Source: Elusimicrobiaceae bacterium
GTDB taxonomy: Bacteria > Elusimicrobiota > Elusimicrobia > Elusimicrobiales > Elusimicrobiaceae
Length of the DNA: 10,279 nucleotides
Assembly: GCA_017647245.1 (NCBI GenBank)
Contig: JAGCKY010000149.1
Location: 1 to 10,279, forward strand
Direction: 5' to 3'
In this document: piece after piece, positions 6,334 to 10,279 of the stretch
Position numbering within the stretch: position 1 is the first letter of the stretch
Layout: the number at the start of each line of letters is the position of its first letter
The notes under the pieces: generated by a model
What the model saw: the letters and a program-made list of their open reading frames with translations, nothing else
Told to the model about the DNA's origin: nothing
Database searches by the model: none
Made by a program: the position numbers and the translations under genes

Positions 6334-6342
6334 AGGAGCCCT

Positions 6343-6759
6343 ATGAAAAAAGGATTTACCGCGATAGAAATTGTCATCACAATGGTGATTTTTGCGGTAC
6401 TTTTGGGATTGACGGTACCCAAATTTATCGGACTGATTCACAAAGCGCATGAAGGCAGTACCAAACACGAACTGGTGCGTTTGCGCAGCGCCATTGCCGC
6501 CTATTACGGCGAGCATCAAGGCGTATATCCGACAGATAATTTATCCTGCTTGGTACCGGACTATATTGAAGCCATTCCGACGGCCAAGGTGCCCGGCTTT
6601 GCGCCTTCTGCGCAAGTGTCTGTGGGGAATAGTCAAACCGCACTGACGGAAACGGGCGGCTGGGCATATATCAATGAGCCGGCAGACCCGCGCTTTGGCG
6701 ATGTGTTTGTTAATACCACCAAAACAGACAGCTACGGCAAAGCTTGGCATACACATTAA
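6343..6759 (+). CDS. PulG-like pseudopilin / type IV pilin-like protein
   Basis: A 138-residue prepilin-like protein. The leader MKKG with Gly at -1 is canonical, followed by FTAIEIV with Glu at mature position +5 (E9) and a hydrophobic helix to about residue 25. The C-terminal part has VYPTDNLSCLVPDYI, then GWAYINEPADPRFGDVFVN and DSYGKAW (106-135), which resemble the C-terminal region of GspG/PulG major pseudopilins. It is clearly different from the two pilins at 1081-2410: no CQxETG end and only one cysteine (C69). The Shine-Dalgarno AGGAG (6334-6338) directly follows the stop of the M20 gene. The prepilin peptidase starts 16 bases after its stop, so substrate and processing enzyme are likely cotranscribed. 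It could serve a pilus or a type II secretion-like machine. Confidence 0.9.
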   Translation: MKKGFTAIEIVITMVIFAVLLGLTVPKFIGLIHKAHEGSTKHELVRLRSAIAAYYGEHQGVYPTDNLSCLVPDYIEAIPTAKVPGFAPSAQVSVGNSQTALTETGGWAYINEPADPRFGDVFVNTTKTDSYGKAWHTH

Positions 6760-6775
6760 TTTGTGAGGGATTGAT

Positions 6776-7558
6776 ATGAACGATATGATATTGATTTTTG
6801 CGGGGCTGTTCGGTGTGATTATCGGCAGTTTCCTAAATGTCTGCATTTACCGTATCCCCAACGGAAAATCCATTGTGTGGCCGTCGTCTTTCTGCCCTAA
6901 ATGCGGTAAACCGATTAAATGGTATGACAATATCCCGGTGCTCAGTTACATTTTGTTATGGGGCAAATGCCGCTTTTGCAAAGCGCCGATTTCCGTGCAA
7001 TATCCGCTGGTGGAAGCGTTTACCGCGCTGCTGACGGTATTGTTTGTGTGGAAATTGGGCCTTACGCCGTGGACGGCGGTAGTATTGGTGGCGGTATACG
7101 TGCTGATTATTTTGTCTGTGATTGACATGCAGCTGATGATTATCCCGGACCGCTTTTCTATCGGGCTGATTGTGTTTGGGCTGGCGGTATCGTGGCTAAA
7201 TCCGAATTTTGACGGAACGGCGTGGCAACACTTTTTGCAAAGTTTGCTCGGTGCGAGCGTGGGATTTTTCGGCACGCTGGCGATGGCTTTGTTGGGGTAT
7301 GCCCTGTTTCGCAAAGAGGCCATGGGCGGCGGTGATGTAAAACTGATGGGCGGTATTGGTGCGTTGATTGGCTGGGAGGGCGTGATTACGACGGTGATTT
7401 TTGCGTCTGTCTTGGGTCTGATCTATTCCTTATATCTCATGATTTTTAAAGGAAAAAAACGCGGCGATGCTATTCCGTTCGGGCCGTTTTTGAGTATGGG
7501 TGCGCTGATTAATTTATTTTATTTAGTCACGCCGTATATGCTGACTATTGAATTGTAA
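6776..7558 (+). CDS. pilD: Prepilin peptidase / N-methyltransferase (A24A)
   Basis: Inner-membrane aspartic peptidase that cuts the short leader from prepilins and pseudopilins and usually N-methylates the new N-terminus. The protein has 260 residues with about eight hydrophobic segments. The cytoplasmic N-terminal domain contains FCPKCG (C40, C43) and KCRFCK (C65, C68), the paired CxxC zinc motif of the bifunctional enzymes. Catalytic aspartates are seen at VIDMQLMIIPD (D117) and GGGDVKLMG (D187). FGPFL (235-239) is the conserved C-terminal motif. GAGGGA (6765-6770) five bases before the ATG is a good ribosome binding site. It is the last gene of the plus-strand run and is followed by a hairpin terminator. 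It presumably processes the upstream pseudopilin and the two pilins at 1081-2410, though a second prepilin peptidase elsewhere cannot be excluded. Confidence 0.95.
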   Translation: MNDMILIFAGLFGVIIGSFLNVCIYRIPNGKSIVWPSSFCPKCGKPIKWYDNIPVLSYILLWGKCRFCKAPISVQYPLVEAFTALLTVLFVWKLGLTPWTAVVLVAVYVLIILSVIDMQLMIIPDRFSIGLIVFGLAVSWLNPNFDGTAWQHFLQSLLGASVGFFGTLAMALLGYALFRKEAMGGGDVKLMGGIGALIGWEGVITTVIFASVLGLIYSLYLMIFKGKKRGDAIPFGPFLSMGALINLFYLVTPYMLTIEL

Positions 7559-7572
7559 TAAAAACGAAAAAT

Positions 7573-7603
7573 AAAAAAGCCTGACAATGCGTCAGGCTTT
7601 TTT
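7573..7603. terminator. Bidirectional Rho-independent terminator
   Basis: Stem GCCTGAC (7579-7585) pairs with GTCAGGC (7591-7597), with a five-base loop. The stem is preceded by AAAAAA and followed by TTTTTT, so it works on both strands. It lies between the convergent ends of the prepilin peptidase gene and the RdgB-like gene and should terminate both units. Confidence 0.92.
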
Positions 7604-7616
7604 GCCGATAAGAAAA

Positions 7617-8225
7617 TTAGCACGGTAAATTATTTAAAAAATCGGCCACCTTTTTAAATGCTTGCGCGCGGTGGCTGATTTTGTTTTTTTGTTCGGACGT
7701 CATTTCGGCCAGCGTTTGGCGCGTGCCTTTGACAATAAAAATAGGGTCGTAACCAAAGCCGTTTTCGCCGCGGTACCCAAAACCGATAAAGCCGTCCAAT
7801 GTGCCTTCGTGGCAAGTGGTTTTTCCGTCCGGCGCGGCAATGCACGCCACCGTGCGAAATTGCGCGGCGCGTTTGCCTAAAAATAAACCTTCCAATTCGT
7901 CTAATAATTTGCGGTTGTTATCGTCGGCATCTGCGTGCTCGCCGGCGTAACGGGCCGTATGCACGCCGGGCCGTCCGTCTAAAAATTCCACTTCCAACCC
8001 CGTATCGTCGGAAATAGCAAGCAGGCCCGACGCTTGCGCCGCGTAACGGGCTTTTAAGCGGGCATTTTCTTCCAGCGTGGTACCCGTTTCTTCCGGCAGG
8101 CGGATACCGCCGATATCTGCCAAGCTGACATACTCTAACTTCTCCCCCGTTTTGGTTTGGCGGGGGAGAATAGCGGTGATTTCTTCAAACTTGTGTTTAT
8201 TACCGGTAGCAAGCAGAATTTTCAT
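7617..8225 (-). CDS. rdgB: RdgB/HAM1 family non-canonical purine NTP pyrophosphatase
   Basis: House-cleaning enzyme that hydrolyses dITP, ITP and XTP to the monophosphate plus pyrophosphate, keeping deaminated purines out of nucleic acids in the cytosol. The 202 residues match the family length. Motifs in order: LLATGNKHK (4-12) for triphosphate binding, E46/E47, SDDTGLEV (72-79) with the catalytic and Mg-binding acidic residues, RPGVHTARYAG (85-95), GFGYDPIF (156-163) and SHRAQA (184-189). The last two form the base-recognition pocket. The start codon overlaps the stop of the upstream peptidase gene by one base (TAATG), which implies translational coupling. The gene body is visibly more GC-rich than that upstream partner. 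Confidence 0.95.
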   Translation of the reverse strand: MKILLATGNKHKFEEITAILPRQTKTGEKLEYVSLADIGGIRLPEETGTTLEENARLKARYAAQASGLLAISDDTGLEVEFLDGRPGVHTARYAGEHADADDNNRKLLDELEGLFLGKRAAQFRTVACIAAPDGKTTCHEGTLDGFIGFGYRGENGFGYDPIFIVKGTRQTLAEMTSEQKNKISHRAQAFKKVADFLNNLPC

Positions 8226-9952
8226 TATTTTTTGTTTTGCTGTGCAACTTCTTTGACTAAGTTCAAAGCCACTTCATAGGCCTTGAACATATCTTCTTCG
8301 CTGAGCCATTCATTAAGCCCGTGCGGATTATTTTGGCCTGTAAAGATAGCATACCCGCCAAAGCCCAGTTGTGCCATCATAACAGCAGGTGTTGTTCCAG
8401 AGCGTTTTTTTACAAAATTGGGTGTCACTCCGGCTGCTTTTACAGCTTTAGCGATGATTGTTTTCATTTCGGGTTTTACGCCATACGCTACATTGTCATA
8501 TTGCTTTGTAATGGCTATTTCCAAAGGTTTAACCAAATAGAGCGCTTTGCTGACGCTGTCGGCCACATGTTTTACTCTGTTTTGATAGTTCTTACCTTCT
8601 TCTTGATCAAAGTAACGTAAACGGAGATCTACCATATAAGTATCCATGTGGTGCGGCTCTAAATATCCTTTGTTGTAATGTTTTTCTCTTTCTTCTTCGG
8701 TCGTTTCTTTTCCGGTTACTCCGCTGTGATCGGGCAAATCTTCTGTTTTAACTGCATGAGCGACTACTTTAGCAATAGCTAACGAATAATCTCCCAAAGC
8801 TTCGGTGGCTTTTTCGGCTTTCATGCTCATCTTTATTTGTGCGTTCAAAGCAATCCGGTCAGTAGAAGTTTGAAGTGATTTGAGATATTCAAATGCCTGT
8901 GTTTGTTGTTCGCAGTATATTACAAAAGTATGCGTGTGTGTGTTGGCGATAGAATCATAAACGGTTTTAGGTTTTTCTACCGCTGAAAGGATTTGGCAAG
9001 AAGGAAACTGTTGTATGGAATCACTTGCCATATTAATCAAATCGGACAAGGGCTTGGGGGCATTTTTATATCCGTTGGTAGCCGCATACGATTGATGTCC
9101 GTTGATTCCTTGCGCAACTAAGGTAACACGGTATGCTTCTTTTAAATCAGGAGCAGACACGATAATTTTATCAGCAGAGAAATTGCCGATGGTAATTTGT
9201 CCGTCAACAGCGCCGTCAAAATCAAAAGCATAGTCGGGGTCATAGTATTTGCGCGGTTCTGGCTCGTTAAACGAAAAATCATAACTTTCCGCTTGCTCTT
9301 TGCGCGCAAGCCAGTCTTTATATTCTTGATTAATTCGTTCGGCGCTACGTCCGATTTCTTCGTTAGGGGTCAGCATGATATCAATGGGTCCGTGCGGAAT
9401 TTCCGGGTTTTCGGCCAATGTTTTAATCAAAGTCATTACGATGGTTATACCGGCTTTGTCATCGGCGCCCAGAATAGTCGTACCGTCGGAAGTAACAACG
9501 GTTTTTCCAATCATTTTTTGCAAATAGGGATCATCTATGACGCGGCCTGTTTTAAGTACAATGGGTTGCCCGTCATATTTTTCAATTACCTGAGGTTTGA
9601 TGTTGACGCCGTTGGTATCGGGAGTAGTGTCATAGTGAGCGCTGATTCCCAATGTGGGGGCTTGATGTTGTTTAAAGTTGGAAGGGATATTGACGTAAAT
9701 ATATTTGTCTTTGGAAAAATGAGTGGGAAAACCAAAAGCTCGTATTTCTTGATATAACATATTGGCCATTTTTTCTTGGCCGTCTGTCATCCACTCTCCG
9801 CTATTGGTGCTCATACTTTCTTGCTGTACGTAGCGCAAGAACATAGGAAGCATTTGGGCACGGTATTTTTGAGCTAGTTTATTTTGAGCAAAAACCGCGG
9901 GAGCACAAAAGAGTAGTGTTACTGCGACGGATAGAACAGCGTATTTTCGCAT
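8225..9952 (-). CDS. Peptidase T-like M20 family peptidase with signal peptide
   Basis: Probable exported di-zinc aminopeptidase related to tripeptidase PepT (M20B). The protein has 575 residues against about 410 for PepT. Residues 1-22 form a signal peptide (hydrophobic core, then AVFA/QN), which is unusual because PepT is cytosolic. PepT-like motifs: SAHYDTTPDTNGVN (H106, D108), TILGADDKAGI (D164), LTPNEEIG (E198, E199), FDFDGAVDG (D244 or D246) and FTGQNNPHGLNEW (H544). Extra length lies in charged inserts at about 205-240 and 400-435. The PepT signature RGGTDGA reads RSGTTPA here (518-524), losing the Asp. GGAG (9964-9961) gives a ribosome binding site nine bases from the ATG. It is the first gene of a two-gene unit with the RdgB-like gene. 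Composition is more AT-rich than the downstream partner. It may feed peptides to uptake systems in a fermentative gut organism; that is inference. Confidence 0.85.
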   Translation of the reverse strand: MRKYAVLSVAVTLLFCAPAVFAQNKLAQKYRAQMLPMFLRYVQQESMSTNSGEWMTDGQEKMANMLYQEIRAFGFPTHFSKDKYIYVNIPSNFKQHQAPTLGISAHYDTTPDTNGVNIKPQVIEKYDGQPIVLKTGRVIDDPYLQKMIGKTVVTSDGTTILGADDKAGITIVMTLIKTLAENPEIPHGPIDIMLTPNEEIGRSAERINQEYKDWLARKEQAESYDFSFNEPEPRKYYDPDYAFDFDGAVDGQITIGNFSADKIIVSAPDLKEAYRVTLVAQGINGHQSYAATNGYKNAPKPLSDLINMASDSIQQFPSCQILSAVEKPKTVYDSIANTHTHTFVIYCEQQTQAFEYLKSLQTSTDRIALNAQIKMSMKAEKATEALGDYSLAIAKVVAHAVKTEDLPDHSGVTGKETTEEEREKHYNKGYLEPHHMDTYMVDLRLRYFDQEEGKNYQNRVKHVADSVSKALYLVKPLEIAITKQYDNVAYGVKPEMKTIIAKAVKAAGVTPNFVKKRSGTTPAVMMAQLGFGGYAIFTGQNNPHGLNEWLSEEDMFKAYEVALNLVKEVAQQNKK

Positions 9953-9997
9953 AGTGCGTTCTCCATTAATTAAGTTAAATTAACATCCTACCTAATC

Positions 9998-10026
9998 ATT
10001 AAAATAATATTAGAGCTTTTATGCAA
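9998..10026 (-). promoter_or_regulatory. Candidate promoter for peptidase T-like unit
   Basis: On the minus strand TTGCAT (10026-10021) and TTTAAT (10003-9998) are 17 bases apart, a plausible sigma-70 pair upstream of the GGAG ribosome binding site at 9964-9961. The region is generally AT-rich, so other -10-like hexamers exist. It is the best candidate in the gap rather than a firm call. Confidence 0.35.
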
Positions 10027-10058
10027 GGGCCAAAGGGCCCAGATTGCTTTTAGGCCTT

Positions 10059-10084
10059 AAAAAACCCCCGCGGTAAAGCGGGGG
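10059..10084 (-). terminator. Rho-independent terminator of right-edge gene
   Basis: On the minus strand CCCCCGC (10084-10078) pairs with GCGGGGG (10071-10065) around a six-base loop, followed by TTTTTT (10064-10059). It lies just downstream of the stop codon at 10091 and separates that gene from the peptidase T-like unit. Confidence 0.9.
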
Positions 10085-10090
10085 GGAAAA

Positions 10091-10279
10091 TTATTTTTGC
10101 GGCGGGGGTAATTGATTGCCTTGTAAAGTGGCCGTCAGTAGCCCGCGCAAGGCCGCTTCCATAATATCTATGTCAGTATATTCCAGCGGCTCGCCGCCGT
10201 GAAACACACCCGTAAAGACGCCGACGGCGGGTAATCCGCGCGTAGTCAATACAGCAAAATCGGTATTGTTACGCACGGA
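10091..10279 (-). CDS. C-terminal end of probable M20-type peptidase, partial
   Basis: Sixty-two codons plus a TAA stop run to the window edge with no reliable start; a GTG at 10276 is in frame but sits inside conserved-looking sequence, so the gene continues outside. The visible protein reads RNNTDFAVL, then GLPAVGVFTGVFHGGE and DIMEAALRGLL. This lines up with the C-terminal part of the peptidase T-like protein in this window: RSGTTPAVM, YAIFTGQNNPHG, EEDMFKAYEV. It keeps the R-x-x-T-D block of PepT (RGGTDG) that the neighbour has lost. I infer the C-terminal end of an M20 (PepT-like) peptidase, possibly a paralog. M28 peptidases have a similar SDHxxF...GIPA pattern and are the main alternative. 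Confidence 0.5.
   Translation of the reverse strand, partial: SVRNNTDFAVLTTRGLPAVGVFTGVFHGGEPLEYTDIDIMEAALRGLLTATLQGNQLPPPQK

Noticed and set aside
10027..10040. GGGCC/GGCCC hairpin as a second terminator
   Set aside because: Stem of five bases with no T tract on either strand. It abuts the candidate -35 box and could at most be an operator, for which there is no further evidence.

Overview
The window looks like part of a chromosome from a gut-type member of the Elusimicrobiota (Elusimicrobium relatives). This is an inference from two things: several type IV pilin/pseudopilin genes of the PilE/PulG kind, a class known to be expanded in that group, and a moderate GC content with dense, short-spaced genes. 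No rRNA, tRNA, CRISPR array, transposase or phage gene was seen.

Layout. 1-834 (minus) is the N-terminal part of a membrane-anchored M23 cell-wall endopeptidase whose C-terminus lies outside the window. 872-2410 (plus) holds two consecutive type IV pilin genes. Each is preceded by an almost identical ~256 bp unit containing a promoter, a palindromic leader element, a ribosome binding site and the first 47 bases of the gene. 2428-4299 (minus) is a secreted N-acetylmuramoyl-L-alanine amidase converging on the second pilin. After a 26 bp divergent gap, 4326-7558 (plus) is a tight four-gene run: a Nif3/YbgI-like dimetal protein, an M20 metallopeptidase, a PulG-like pseudopilin and a PilD-type prepilin peptidase. 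It ends at a hairpin terminator shared with the convergent genes. 7617-9952 (minus) is a two-gene unit made of a signal-peptide-bearing peptidase T-like M20 protein and an RdgB/HAM1 nucleotide pyrophosphatase, joined by a TAATG overlap. 10091-10279 (minus) is the C-terminal end of another probable M20-type peptidase with its own terminator.

How they may work together. PilD would process the two pilins and the pseudopilin before assembly. The M23 endopeptidase and the amidase remodel peptidoglycan in the periplasm. The M20 peptidases probably recycle or scavenge peptides. RdgB is nucleotide-pool housekeeping.

The most striking signal is in the pilin pair. The spacer between the -35 and -10 boxes is mostly a run of T, 12 long in one copy and 13 in the other, giving spacers of 16 and 17 bp. 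That is the classic layout of a slipped-strand phase-variable promoter. The near-identical 5' units stop abruptly inside the codons for the pilin N-terminal helix, after which the genes differ strongly. Between the two pilins lies what looks like a degenerate copy of the amidase 3' end, a possible scar of tandem duplication. Together these suggest a small pilin diversification and switching locus.
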